A stretch of 41,468 nucleotides of DNA from Hellea sp. (GTDB lineage: Bacteria > Pseudomonadota > Alphaproteobacteria > Caulobacterales > Maricaulaceae): the NCBI GenBank assembly GCA_020630275.1, contig JAHDBU010000006.1:1-41468 (forward strand), written 5' to 3'. Both the position numbers and the translations under genes were made by a program. Shown in pieces: positions 8,854 to 18,460 of the stretch. Every line of letters begins with the position of its first letter. Positions within the stretch are counted from its first letter, which is position 1. The notes beneath the pieces were generated by a model. It made no database searches, was not told where the DNA came from, and saw only the letters and a program-made list of their open reading frames with translations.

Positions 8854-10026
8854 ATGTTTTTTCCAACAAATTTTAATCATTTTGAGGGATTATCCGCTCT
8901 CAACTGGGCTAAAAAGGTGGATATGACGGGGGTAGACACATCCCATAAGCATGATTTCATGCCAAAGCTGAACGCTTTGCGGATCATCATCGTTGTGATG
9001 ATCTCTATCGGTTATGCCTCCACCATGCCTATTGGCCCTGTCAATGCAGCTGGCGAGCCTAATCCTGAGTGGTTTATACAACTTGGATATGATCCCAGTT
9101 GGATCGGAATTGCGCTCTTATTCTTTTTCTCAGGTCTGCTTGCCATGCGAAGCGTTCAGAAAAATATCTCACCTGTAAAATATTTGGAGTCGAGATTTTT
9201 ACGGAACGGACCATTCTTGTTTTTTGTAACGCTGATTATCATCGGGATAATTTATCCAGTTTATGGCGTCAATAAAGGCACGCCTTGGGAAATATTTAAG
9301 ACACTCGGGAAATATTTTTTCGGCACGATTACCTGTATTCGGCCAGGCGAACCTCTTCCCGGTTTATTGGATAATGCCAAGTATATGTGCCTTATTCAGG
9401 GCAGCATCTGGACCCTCAAATGGGGTATCATCGCCCATATCGCTGTTGCCATTGGGCATCACTTGAAAATCTTTAAGAGTCGTGTCTTAGTCTTGGCCAT
9501 GGCGGTAGGGTCCATTCTGTTTTATGTGTCTGCTTTACAAATTCACTTAACCGTTAGACCCATCCCCGGCGATATTGTGTTAGCAGCGCAATTGGCCTGG
9601 CCTTTTTTGGCGGGTATGGCGGTCCAAGCCTATTGGGAAAAGCTATCAGGAAGCGCCATAACAAATATGGGCATTGGCTTCGGAGCTATAGGGTTTGCCT
9701 GTTTAATGTACTTTATTCCCGCTATCCCATGGACGAAAGCCATTGTTGTATCTCTAATTTTAGGGTGGGCATGGCTCGGTATTGCGCTGCTGAAAACGCC
9801 GGCAAACAAGATGACTTTTATGAACAATTGGCCCGCGCTCGCATTGGCAATCTATCTGGTAAATTGGCCCGTTGCCCAAATCCTGTTATTGCAATTGCCA
9901 GACTCTTCGCCAGGTCAACTCATAGCGTTCTCAATTCCAGTAACGCTTGTTTTATCTTTTATTGGACATAAATTGGTTTCTGAAAGGTCATTTAGCTTCG
10001 CCCGCAATCGAATGGTTTCGACCTAG
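8854..10026 (+). CDS. Acyltransferase-3-like multi-pass membrane protein (start uncertain)
   Basis: Many hydrophobic segments; LNALRIIIVVMISIGY, LLFFFSGLLAMRSV, YLESRFLRNGP, GSIWTLKWGI and LALAIYLVNWPVAQIL align by eye to acyltransferase-3 landmarks. Confidence 0.6.
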   Translation: MFFPTNFNHFEGLSALNWAKKVDMTGVDTSHKHDFMPKLNALRIIIVVMISIGYASTMPIGPVNAAGEPNPEWFIQLGYDPSWIGIALLFFFSGLLAMRSVQKNISPVKYLESRFLRNGPFLFFVTLIIIGIIYPVYGVNKGTPWEIFKTLGKYFFGTITCIRPGEPLPGLLDNAKYMCLIQGSIWTLKWGIIAHIAVAIGHHLKIFKSRVLVLAMAVGSILFYVSALQIHLTVRPIPGDIVLAAQLAWPFLAGMAVQAYWEKLSGSAITNMGIGFGAIGFACLMYFIPAIPWTKAIVVSLILGWAWLGIALLKTPANKMTFMNNWPALALAIYLVNWPVAQILLLQLPDSSPGQLIAFSIPVTLVLSFIGHKLVSERSFSFARNRMVST

Positions 10027-11417
10027 AGCGGTGACGTTTTTAACCAGTTGTAAAGCCCTCTGATCGCAAAGACCTCACCCCCTGCTGGTCGGCCTGCAGA
10101 TGATGAGGGATTCCAACCATAAACGTCGAAGTGCATCCAACGCGTATCACCAATAAATTGCTTGAGAAAAAGTGCAGCGGTCACGCTCCCCGCAAATCCA
10201 CCGCCGGCATTCTTCATATCTGCGATGGGTGAACTCAGCATTTTGAAATAGGGATCCCAAAGCGGCATATGCCAGACGGGATCATGGACTTTGGCACAGT
10301 GTTCAACAACTGGCGTCACGAAATCATCATGATTGCAGAAAAACGGTGGCAGAGACGGTCCTAGGGCAACGCGCGCAGCACCCGTTAATGTCGCGAAATC
10401 AATCATAAGATCCGGATTATCTTCGCTGGCTTTTGTCAATGCATCGCCGAGCACCAAGCGGCCTTCAGCATCAGTATTGTCAATCTCCACGGTTTTCCCG
10501 ATCCGAGATTGCAGGATATCTCCAGGTCTATAAGCGCCAGCTGACACGGCGTTTTCCGCGATCGCCAATAGGACATGTAAACGATATGGCAGCTGATTGG
10601 CCATGATCATATGCGCCAAAGCCAGAGCGTGAGCTGCGCCGCCCATATCCTTTTTCATCAGTCGAGCACTACTGGCAGATTTGATATTCACGCCTCCTGT
10701 ATCGAAAGTGATACCTTTACCCAGGACAGCAAGGCGCGGGTGACTGGCATCACCCCACTCGATTTCTACCAATCTAGGAGCTTCGTGAGCAGCCCGACCA
10801 ACCGCATGGATCATCGGATAATTATTTTCCAAAAGATCGACGCCCTTAATAACCTTGACACTCGCGCCATGTTTTTCCGCGAGGTCGCGCCCGGCTTTCT
10901 CTAGGGCAACGGGACCCATATCATTGGACGGGATATTGATGAGATCGCGGCCCAGAAATGTTGCATCCACGAGCGAATGAATTTCATCACTATTGCCTAA
11001 ATTTGATAGATCAAGGCTGGGCGGCCTGTTCTTGTCTTTGAGGTAGTTGTCAAACTTGTAGGTCCCCAAACCCCAGCCAACGGCCATAAGCGAGGAGTCC
11101 CAATCCTCGGGCGCCATTTTAATTCTGTATAATCCAGATTTTAACGTGGCAGATAATTGTCCAAGACTGATGGGACCCAGGTCATCTTTTTTATCCGCTC
11201 CTGCTCCAAACAGGATCGCGGCTATCTCTCCGTTTTCACCCGGAATTTTAGACACCTGCATACGTTCTGCCTTGAAACCGGTCGCACGGACGAAATTGGC
11301 CTGAAATTCACTCAGACTACCATAAACATCGTCGAGCTTATCGGGCCGCATAATATAGACTGGGATCGTCTTATTATCGGCAGTATTTTGCCCATCCGAT
11401 GTGAAAAAAGAACTCAT
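10023..11417 (-). CDS. Leucyl aminopeptidase, M17 family (ORF opens at 11429)
   Basis: LGKGITFDTGGVNIKSASSARLMKKDMGGAAHALALA; NTDAEGRLVLGDAL, M17 metal-binding/signature motifs. Confidence 0.93.
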   Translation of the reverse strand: MSSFFTSDGQNTADNKTIPVYIMRPDKLDDVYGSLSEFQANFVRATGFKAERMQVSKIPGENGEIAAILFGAGADKKDDLGPISLGQLSATLKSGLYRIKMAPEDWDSSLMAVGWGLGTYKFDNYLKDKNRPPSLDLSNLGNSDEIHSLVDATFLGRDLINIPSNDMGPVALEKAGRDLAEKHGASVKVIKGVDLLENNYPMIHAVGRAAHEAPRLVEIEWGDASHPRLAVLGKGITFDTGGVNIKSASSARLMKKDMGGAAHALALAHMIMANQLPYRLHVLLAIAENAVSAGAYRPGDILQSRIGKTVEIDNTDAEGRLVLGDALTKASEDNPDLMIDFATLTGAARVALGPSLPPFFCNHDDFVTPVVEHCAKVHDPVWHMPLWDPYFKMLSSPIADMKNAGGGFAGSVTAALFLKQFIGDTRWMHFDVYGWNPSSSAGRPAGGEVFAIRGLYNWLKTSPL

Positions 11418-11523
11418 AATACCTTCCAAAAGTAACTACTCGTTAACCGCAGCTGTTTACGTTTGTTAACCAATTAGGTGCATCGTGCAACCTCTTTGCT
11501 GTTCATTCAATTTGGAACTGACT

Positions 11524-12696
11524 ATGAGATATCGAAATTGGCTCATTTTATTGGTTGCGGGAGCCTCAACGGTTGCGCTTTCCGCCTGCTCTATCGCCAA
11601 GAACTATTCCGATTCCGAGCAAGAGATGGTCAACACGATGACGCCGTCGAAGTATCAGCCAGCTACTCGACAAATGCGTACAAGTATCGAAACCCAGGAT
11701 GTCCTAGCTCAAGCCGCATTCTGGTCCAGAGAATATCAACTCAATCCCGCGGATCTCGAAGCTGCCGTAAAACTAGCGGCGGCAGTTCGAAAAATGGGAA
11801 ATGCAGCCAAAGCAGCCGAGATTACTCAAACAACCCGGGCTATGTATCCCGATGATCCTTATCTGATTGCCGAGCATGCGGCCGCACTTATTGCGCTAGA
11901 AAAAGGGCGGGAAGCTCTTAAACCTCTGGATAAAGCTTTGCACGGCGCTCCGGGTTATGCTCGGTTATGGTCGCTTAAAGGTGCGGCTCTTGATCAGACA
12001 GGCAATTACGATCTGGCCCGTCAACATTATAGCCGCGCTATGCAGATCACACCCAATGATCCGAATATCATGGCCAATATGGGGTTGAGTTTTGCGCTAG
12101 CGGGTGATCCGCGCACGGCAGAACAATGGCTACGGCAGGCAGCCAATCATCCGGAAGCTGGCGATGGCATTCGTCAAAATCTGGACTTGGTGTTGCAGCT
12201 CCAAGGCAAGCCAGGCCAGTATGCGCAGATGCAGAAATCAGTGCCTGCTTCTACTCCCCCGTTGCGAAGCGCGCCGCAGACAGCACCTATGCCCCGGCCA
12301 ACAGCCCAGAATAGAACGGCGCCGTCTCCGGCTATGGCCCAGACATATGCGCGGCCTTATAACTCACCAATGGGCCATCCATCTCATTTAGGACACCGCT
12401 CTTCTATGACTGTCGTAGGTCAACAAGCCGGTGCGCCTCGTACAGCGGCAGAAATGGCTCGGGCGGCCGCATCTAAATCATCTCAAAACCGGGTCACTGT
12501 TCCCCATCAGCCCAACGTCCAGCCGCAAGGCAATATTTTGGACCGGATTAGTCGGTCCGTAAACTCTCGTCAGGCGCAGGGTTATCCGGCGCCAGAATAC
12601 CCGCAACAACAGGGCCACCCTGGTCAACAGCAACCAGCCTATTCACCGTATGAAATGGTTCCCCAGAGAAGCCGGCGAGCCTTAAGGCGGCGCTAG
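11524..12696 (+). CDS. tadD: TPR-containing Tad secretion lipoprotein (TadD-like); ORF opens at 11485, likely start MRYRNWLI at 11524
   Basis: Lipobox TVALSACS; TPR repeats (YARLWSLKGAALDQTGNYDLARQHYSRAMQITPNDPNIMANMGLSFALAGDPRTAEQWLRQA); position next to the tad/cpa cluster. Confidence 0.85.
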   Translation: MRYRNWLILLVAGASTVALSACSIAKNYSDSEQEMVNTMTPSKYQPATRQMRTSIETQDVLAQAAFWSREYQLNPADLEAAVKLAAAVRKMGNAAKAAEITQTTRAMYPDDPYLIAEHAAALIALEKGREALKPLDKALHGAPGYARLWSLKGAALDQTGNYDLARQHYSRAMQITPNDPNIMANMGLSFALAGDPRTAEQWLRQAANHPEAGDGIRQNLDLVLQLQGKPGQYAQMQKSVPASTPPLRSAPQTAPMPRPTAQNRTAPSPAMAQTYARPYNSPMGHPSHLGHRSSMTVVGQQAGAPRTAAEMARAAASKSSQNRVTVPHQPNVQPQGNILDRISRSVNSRQAQGYPAPEYPQQQGHPGQQQPAYSPYEMVPQRSRRALRRR

Positions 12697-12711
12697 AGCG
12701 CGTCGTCATTG

Positions 12712-12753
12712 AATTAAAAAAAGCGGCCCTCAAAACTGGGGCCGCTTTTTTTG
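12712..12753. terminator. Bidirectional intrinsic terminator between tadD (+) and tadC (-)
   Basis: AATTAAAAAAAGCGGCCC-tcaaaact-GGGGCCGCTTTTTTTG; GC stem with A-tract 5' and T-tract 3'. Confidence 0.9.
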
Positions 12754-12795
12754 TATCTTTTTTTATAAATAATATGGATGAAAATTTTTTGCGAA

Positions 12796-13761
12796 TTATC
12801 CAGCGAAGGCGCCGCCAATTCTCATAGCTGCCGGTGTCAAGATAACGATAAAGAGCACTGGTAGGAAGAACAGGATCATAGGTACAGTCAGTTTGGCTGG
12901 TAATGCTGCAGCCTTCTTCTCAGCCGCCATAACGCGCATCTGACGATTTTCAGTGGCAAGCGTCCGCAGGGTATCCCCTAAAGGGGTACCATAACGTTCG
13001 GATTGCACCAGCGCGGTTGAGACCGATTTAATACCAGGATTGTCATTGCGCCGAGCCAGATTTTCATAGGCCTGACGTCGACTTTGTAGATAGGACAATT
13101 CCGCCGTTGTGAGAGAAAATTCCTCCGCCAACTCCACAGAGTTTTCCGCCATTTCCTGCGAGACGCGCGCAAAGGCCAATTCGACTGACATACCGGATTC
13201 GACACAAATCAATAGCAGATCAAGCGCATCAGGGAAAACACCTGCAATTTTAGTAGCTCTCTTACCAGCGAGATTTTTTACATAGATCGCCGGCAGATAA
13301 TAACCTGCGAGGACCAATGATAATGTCGCCAGAACATTCTGTGAAAGGTTCAGGTCAAAGTAGTTCAGGATGATCATGAAAAACACACCCAGAAACCCGA
13401 GAAGCAAGGGTGCTACAAAACGGAACATATAGAATATATAAATCGGACGCTGGCCTCTCAATCCGGCTTGAGCCAGTTTGTCTTTCAAGTTTGCAGCTTC
13501 CAACAGCTTTTGCAGGCTAAACCGGTCGACGAAATCCTTGATACCGCCTCGATTGTTTCCGCGAAGCGAATTCTGCTGACGATTTAGCTCCTGTAATCTC
13601 TGATCGCGCAAAGCATCACGGGCGGATGAAACAGATTTCATCCGTTTCTTTATTTTATCACCTTCGAGTAAAGGCGCGAGTATCTGATAGGCCGTCCAGG
13701 TTACCAATAGCGTCAAAGCCAGGTAGCCAATATTTTGGATATATACGTATTCATTGCCCAT
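12796..13761 (-). CDS. tadC: Type II secretion system F family protein (TadC)
   Basis: FPDALDLLLICVESGMSVELAFARVSQEM...YGTPLGDTLRTLATENRQMRVMAAEKKAAALPAKLTVPMILFFLPVLFIVILTPA. Confidence 0.92.
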   Translation of the reverse strand: MGNEYVYIQNIGYLALTLLVTWTAYQILAPLLEGDKIKKRMKSVSSARDALRDQRLQELNRQQNSLRGNNRGGIKDFVDRFSLQKLLEAANLKDKLAQAGLRGQRPIYIFYMFRFVAPLLLGFLGVFFMIILNYFDLNLSQNVLATLSLVLAGYYLPAIYVKNLAGKRATKIAGVFPDALDLLLICVESGMSVELAFARVSQEMAENSVELAEEFSLTTAELSYLQSRRQAYENLARRNDNPGIKSVSTALVQSERYGTPLGDTLRTLATENRQMRVMAAEKKAAALPAKLTVPMILFFLPVLFIVILTPAAMRIGGAFAG

Positions 13762-13765
13762 AGTT

Positions 13766-14755
13766 TTAGATCTTGAAGTTAATCATTTTACGCATAATCA
13801 GTGTTCCAACGACCATCATTCCGGCACCGATTGCCAAGTTTCGATGCCCTGTTGGTGTCGTGTAAAGCTCAGTCATATAATCTGGCGAGATAATCGAAAT
13901 CAGGACCATAACGACAATCGGCAAGGACCCGATAATCATCGCGGACATTTTGGCTTCTGCGGATAGAGCTTTAATCTTTTCTCTTAAAAGCTTCCGGCCC
14001 CTCAGCACATTTGAAAGATTGGCCAGGGACTCACCAAGGTTACCACCAGTGGTTCGCTGGATATTCAAAACAGTCGCAAAGAAATTGACTTCAGCAACCG
14101 GCATGCGCTCGAACATTCGTTCAAGACATACCTCCAAAGGAACGCCAACGGCTTCTCCTTCGACAACCCGCAAAAATTCGCCTGAAACTGGTTGCGGGCT
14201 TTCATGAGCAATAATTTTCAGACAATCGCCCAATGGAAGACCGGTTCGAACGCCCCGGACGATTATGTCCATGGCGTCAGCGAAGTGTTTCGTGAATTTC
14301 TTTTGCCGGCGGTTAATGGCAGAGTTGAGAACAATACGGGGTAACCCAAACCCGAACGCGAATCCGATGCCCGCCGACAACAGAGGGTTTTGTGAAACAA
14401 AAAATGTGCCCGCTCCGGAAATCAGGCCTAAAATAACAGAAATAATAGTGAATTTCTGTGCGTTGGTCTTCCAGTCTGCTTGTGTCAGTTTAGCTTTGAG
14501 CGACTTTCTTTGCTTCATGCGCGTTTTTTGGTCTGCTTCCAGCTTGGATAATGATTCTTCAATTTGCCGGCGGCGCTTGCTCGTATCTTCAACACGCATA
14601 AAGCCCAAACGGCCTTTTTTCTCTGCAGGACGACCTTGTCGACCAATGCTCTTAGCCCTTTGCTCCGCTTTTGAACCGCCGTCTCCAAGAATCAGGAAAA
14701 GCAATACGACGATAAAAATCGTCCCTGCCAACGCTCTGAGTGTAGCTGGATCCAT
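13766..14755 (-). CDS. tadB: Type II secretion system F family protein (TadB)
   Basis: FADAMDIIVRGVRTGLPLGDCLKIIAHE...TVLNIQRTTGGNLGESLANLSNVLRGRKLLREKIKALSAEAKMSAMIIGSLP. Confidence 0.92.
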   Translation of the reverse strand: MDPATLRALAGTIFIVVLLFLILGDGGSKAEQRAKSIGRQGRPAEKKGRLGFMRVEDTSKRRRQIEESLSKLEADQKTRMKQRKSLKAKLTQADWKTNAQKFTIISVILGLISGAGTFFVSQNPLLSAGIGFAFGFGLPRIVLNSAINRRQKKFTKHFADAMDIIVRGVRTGLPLGDCLKIIAHESPQPVSGEFLRVVEGEAVGVPLEVCLERMFERMPVAEVNFFATVLNIQRTTGGNLGESLANLSNVLRGRKLLREKIKALSAEAKMSAMIIGSLPIVVMVLISIISPDYMTELYTTPTGHRNLAIGAGMMVVGTLIMRKMINFKI

Positions 14756-14760
14756 AAGCC

Positions 14761-16182
14761 TTAACCGCCTGCAGCATCCAGAGCTTCAGCCAGCTCTTTT
14801 TCTAAGTTAAAGTAACGAGCGCGATCCCAAAACGCTGGACGGGCAATACCTGTCGATTTGTGTTCACCGATGATTTTTCCCTGTGCGTCTTCACCATCCA
14901 TCTCGTAGACAAGTAAATCCTGGGTGACAATAACATCACCCTCCATACCGATAACTTCGGTAATTCGTGTAATACGACGAGAACCATCCCGTAGTCGAGC
15001 CGCCTGGACGATAACATCAACAGAACCGACAATCATTTCACGGATGGTTTTTGCAGGAAGACTAAACCCACCCATGGTAATCATGGATTCAAGTCTGGAT
15101 AGGGCTTCGCGTGGCGAGTTCGCGTGCAATGTACCCATTGAGCCATCGTGACCTGTGTTCATAGCCTGTAGAAGGTCGAAGGCTTCCGGGCCACGAACCT
15201 CACCCACAATGATCCGCTCCGGTCTCATACGCAGACAGTTTTTGACCAAGTCCGCCATGGAAATTTTACCCTTGCCCTCTAAGTTTGGCGGGCGTGTTTC
15301 GAGACGAACCACATGCGGCTGTTGCAATTGTAGTTCCGCGGCGTCTTCGCAGGTAATAATCCGTTCGTCGGGATGTATAAAACCAGTCAAACAATTTAAG
15401 AGCGTTGTTTTACCGGAACCTGTACCTCCGGAGATCACCACATTACATTGACAGGCACCGATGATTTGCAAAACCTTGGATCCAGCTGGAGAAATTGAAC
15501 CAAACTTCACCAGGTCATCGAGTTTCAGCTTATCCTTTTTAAACTTACGAATGGTCAATGCTGGCCCGTCAATCGCCAAAGGTGGTGCGATGACGTTAAC
15601 CCGTGAACCGTCTAACAAACGCGCGTCACAAATGGGGCTGGATTCATCAACCCGGCGGCCAACCTGTGATACAATCCGCTGGCAAATATTCATCAATTGC
15701 TGATTGTCGCGAAACCGAATATTGGTTTTCTGCATTTTGCCATTGGCTTCGATGAAAACATGTTTCGCACCGTTGACCATAATATCGGCAATGTCATCGC
15801 GGGCCAGAAGCGGCTCTAGCGGTCCATAGCCTAAAATATCGTCACAGATTTCTCCAATGAGCTGATTTTGTTCGGCGACCGAAAGACGGACGTTGCGGAT
15901 TGCAATAATCTCGTCAACGATAGTCCGGATTTCATTGCGAGCCCGGTCAGGCTGCATGCCTGCAAGTGCCGAAACGTCAATCGTCTCGAACAAAGCGTTA
16001 AATATCGTCGCTTTGGTTTCGTAATATTCCTCGGACCGATCAGCAGCAACACTCGCGTTGCCGCTATTGTTTTGAACGGGCGCAGGTTTTGGCTGAACAG
16101 GCTGTGGTTTCGGAGCTTCAACCGGCGCCTCAACTTGAGGCGCACTGAGCGCAGCATTATTTGATTGGCGCTTCCCGAACAT
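14761..16182 (-). CDS. cpaF: CpaF/TadA family secretion ATPase
   Basis: [114 protein letters not shown]. Confidence 0.97.
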   Translation of the reverse strand: MFGKRQSNNAALSAPQVEAPVEAPKPQPVQPKPAPVQNNSGNASVAADRSEEYYETKATIFNALFETIDVSALAGMQPDRARNEIRTIVDEIIAIRNVRLSVAEQNQLIGEICDDILGYGPLEPLLARDDIADIMVNGAKHVFIEANGKMQKTNIRFRDNQQLMNICQRIVSQVGRRVDESSPICDARLLDGSRVNVIAPPLAIDGPALTIRKFKKDKLKLDDLVKFGSISPAGSKVLQIIGACQCNVVISGGTGSGKTTLLNCLTGFIHPDERIITCEDAAELQLQQPHVVRLETRPPNLEGKGKISMADLVKNCLRMRPERIIVGEVRGPEAFDLLQAMNTGHDGSMGTLHANSPREALSRLESMITMGGFSLPAKTIREMIVGSVDVIVQAARLRDGSRRITRITEVIGMEGDVIVTQDLLVYEMDGEDAQGKIIGEHKSTGIARPAFWDRARYFNLEKELAEALDAAGG

Positions 16183-16185
16183 GGA

Positions 16186-17763
16186 TTACTTATTCCTTTT
16201 TAGTACAGAAAATAGAGACGACTTTCCACCATTGTCGCCGCTTCCTGATTTACCTAGGCCCAACTTAAGCCCTTTGCGTTTGCCCGTGGTTTCCATTGAC
16301 CCCACGAATGAGCCGGACTTAATCCGATTGGCAATATGGGTAAGGCCCGTCACGGTCGACCCTGCAGCTTTGACATCGGTCAGCATTTTCCCATCATTGG
16401 CGGCCTCGAAAAAGGAATCAGGATCAAACCCTATTACCAATGCAGGTTCCATGTCGATTGCAGCGCTAAAATCCTTAACCGAGATTTCGTTCTTAGAACG
16501 GCCAATTTGATTTAGAATTAAGATCGGAGCTGAGTCATTGGGTCTTTCAGCTTTGAGGAAATCAATCAGATTTTTCGTATTGCGAAGGTTCGCCAAATCG
16601 CTGGTCGCGGTTATAATAACATCGTCGACTGATGTCAGAATATTGCGAGTCCAGTCGCACCATATATGGGGCATATCAAGGATAGATATCGGGCTGATCT
16701 TCCTAACACCGTTGACAACGGTTTCGAACGCATCGGAATTCATAATCGGATTCATATCCAGCGTACCTGCCGCGGGCAAAATAGAGAGTTTTGCTGTATG
16801 ACGGAGCATAATTCGGTCAAGCAAGGTATCATCAAGGCGGTCAGGCTGGCTCAAGGCTTCTTCCAATCCCTGAGTTGCATCATAGGCAAAATCCAACCCT
16901 GTTGTGCCCCATGAAGAATCTAGATCGACAAGTGCAGTTTCCTGCTGAACGCGTTCGGCCAGACACCAGGCGACATTGTGGGCCAGAGTCGATGATCCCA
17001 CACCACCCTTGGCGCCGTAAAAGGCCGAAACCCGACCGGTAAATGGCTTTTCGGGGTCTACGAAATGCTCGGAAATAGTCCGGATCAGACTAAGCGGATG
17101 GAACGGTGGTACAATGTAATCGCTGACACCCTTATCCAGAAGTTGCCTGTAGAGCTTGATGTCATTTGCCGCGCCGATCATGATCAGGCGCGTGCCTTCG
17201 TCACAAACCGAAGCCAATTGCTCAAGCTGCGCGAATAACTCGTTTCCACGCATTCCGGACTCAATCAGAATAAGCGCGGGCGTGCTTTCTTTGTGATAAT
17301 AATCTAGAGCCGCCGGGAGACCGCCCATGAAAATTTTCAAATTTGTACGCTTCATCCGCCAATCACGAGACATTTCGTGAATCGAGCCCGCGGTTTCAGA
17401 GCGCTCACAAAATGCCTGGATTGAGATGTTTGGCAAGGCCAGTTCACCGCCTTCTCCATAGGGTTCCGGACTAGGTGCATGAAATCCTGGCGCCGCACCT
17501 GAAGGCATGGTCACGGCTCCCATCTGGGCAGGCGCGCCGTGCTGCGGCATTGGTTGCTGCATTGGTTGCGGATAAGGCTGTTGATGCGGCGGCGATTGCA
17601 TTGGCGCGTGTGGAGCAGGCGCAGGCGCCATGTGAGCGGGTTGACCATAGGGCGATTGAGCGGGCGGTGCTACTGGCGCGCCAGGCATTGGCGGCGCGGG
17701 CATTGCCTGCGGCGCAGGTAAAGGTTGCATGTTAGGCGGTGGTAATTGTGATGGATTTGACAT
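16186..17763 (-). CDS. cpaE: CpaE/TadZ pilus assembly ATPase-like protein with P/Q/M-rich N-terminus (ORF opens at 17838)
   Basis: MinD-like motif AFYGAKGGVGSSTLAHNVAWCLAE; receiver-like N domain; low-complexity N-terminus QPYPQPMQQPMPQHG; position in the cpa cluster. Confidence 0.9.
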   Translation of the reverse strand: MSNPSQLPPPNMQPLPAPQAMPAPPMPGAPVAPPAQSPYGQPAHMAPAPAPHAPMQSPPHQQPYPQPMQQPMPQHGAPAQMGAVTMPSGAAPGFHAPSPEPYGEGGELALPNISIQAFCERSETAGSIHEMSRDWRMKRTNLKIFMGGLPAALDYYHKESTPALILIESGMRGNELFAQLEQLASVCDEGTRLIMIGAANDIKLYRQLLDKGVSDYIVPPFHPLSLIRTISEHFVDPEKPFTGRVSAFYGAKGGVGSSTLAHNVAWCLAERVQQETALVDLDSSWGTTGLDFAYDATQGLEEALSQPDRLDDTLLDRIMLRHTAKLSILPAAGTLDMNPIMNSDAFETVVNGVRKISPISILDMPHIWCDWTRNILTSVDDVIITATSDLANLRNTKNLIDFLKAERPNDSAPILILNQIGRSKNEISVKDFSAAIDMEPALVIGFDPDSFFEAANDGKMLTDVKAAGSTVTGLTHIANRIKSGSFVGSMETTGKRKGLKLGLGKSGSGDNGGKSSLFSVLKRNK

Positions 17764-17776
17764 TCTTATATCCGGC

Positions 17777-18448
17777 CTATTGATCTTCAGTGGCTGTAAT
17801 GGATTGGTTTGGCGGAAGCTGTGAAGCAGGGCTCTCACCTTTGATATATTTATCGTAAACCGTCATGCGGCGCCGCATATCAGGCGAACCCATTGGATAC
17901 GGCTCCAGGAATTGTCTATAGTCCTGAACCATTGCCGCCAGATTGGCACTCTGACTACACCCAAATTCTCGCCAAGGCTGATTGTTGTAGGTTCGCGAAA
18001 GATTTGACGTCAATCCACAGTTTTTCGGTAGAGCCTTTAGTCTCCGGTAAGAGATAACAACGGGAGCCGGCGCATTTGGCATCGATTGATATTGGCCCTC
18101 TTGGATGGGGGCTCCGCCCATGCCAATTTGGCCCATAATGTTTTGTACGACGCTACGTGTTTGCAAAACCCCCGAATTGGTTTGAGCGGGATAATTCATA
18201 TGCAATGGGCCATCGCCAAATCTGGCATATCCGCTCAGAAATCCCGCGACGGCTTCACTATCACGCGCGGAAAGGCTCATGCCATCAGGACGGGAATATA
18301 ACTCCAATCGTTCGATAGACTCAGATATCTGAATGGGGTGTTTCATATAGATCGGCGGTTCGCTATCTATTGGAGTTGCGCAACCGGCCATGGCAAGGAG
18401 GCCGCCACCTAACAAACTGATTTTCAGAGCTTTTCTTATCATTTGCAT
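17777..18448 (-). CDS. cpaD: CpaD family pilus assembly lipoprotein
   Basis: Lipobox LAMAGCATP; CGLTSNLSRTYNNQPWREFGCSQSANLAAMVQDYRQFLEPYPMGSPDMRRRMTVYDKYIKGESPAS. Confidence 0.9.
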   Translation of the reverse strand: MQMIRKALKISLLGGGLLAMAGCATPIDSEPPIYMKHPIQISESIERLELYSRPDGMSLSARDSEAVAGFLSGYARFGDGPLHMNYPAQTNSGVLQTRSVVQNIMGQIGMGGAPIQEGQYQSMPNAPAPVVISYRRLKALPKNCGLTSNLSRTYNNQPWREFGCSQSANLAAMVQDYRQFLEPYPMGSPDMRRRMTVYDKYIKGESPASQLPPNQSITATEDQ

Positions 18449-18460
18449 TGAATTCCCCTA

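Noticed and set aside
14265-14810. Plus-strand 181-aa ORF
   Set aside because: Antisense to tadB; composition typical of a shadow ORF.
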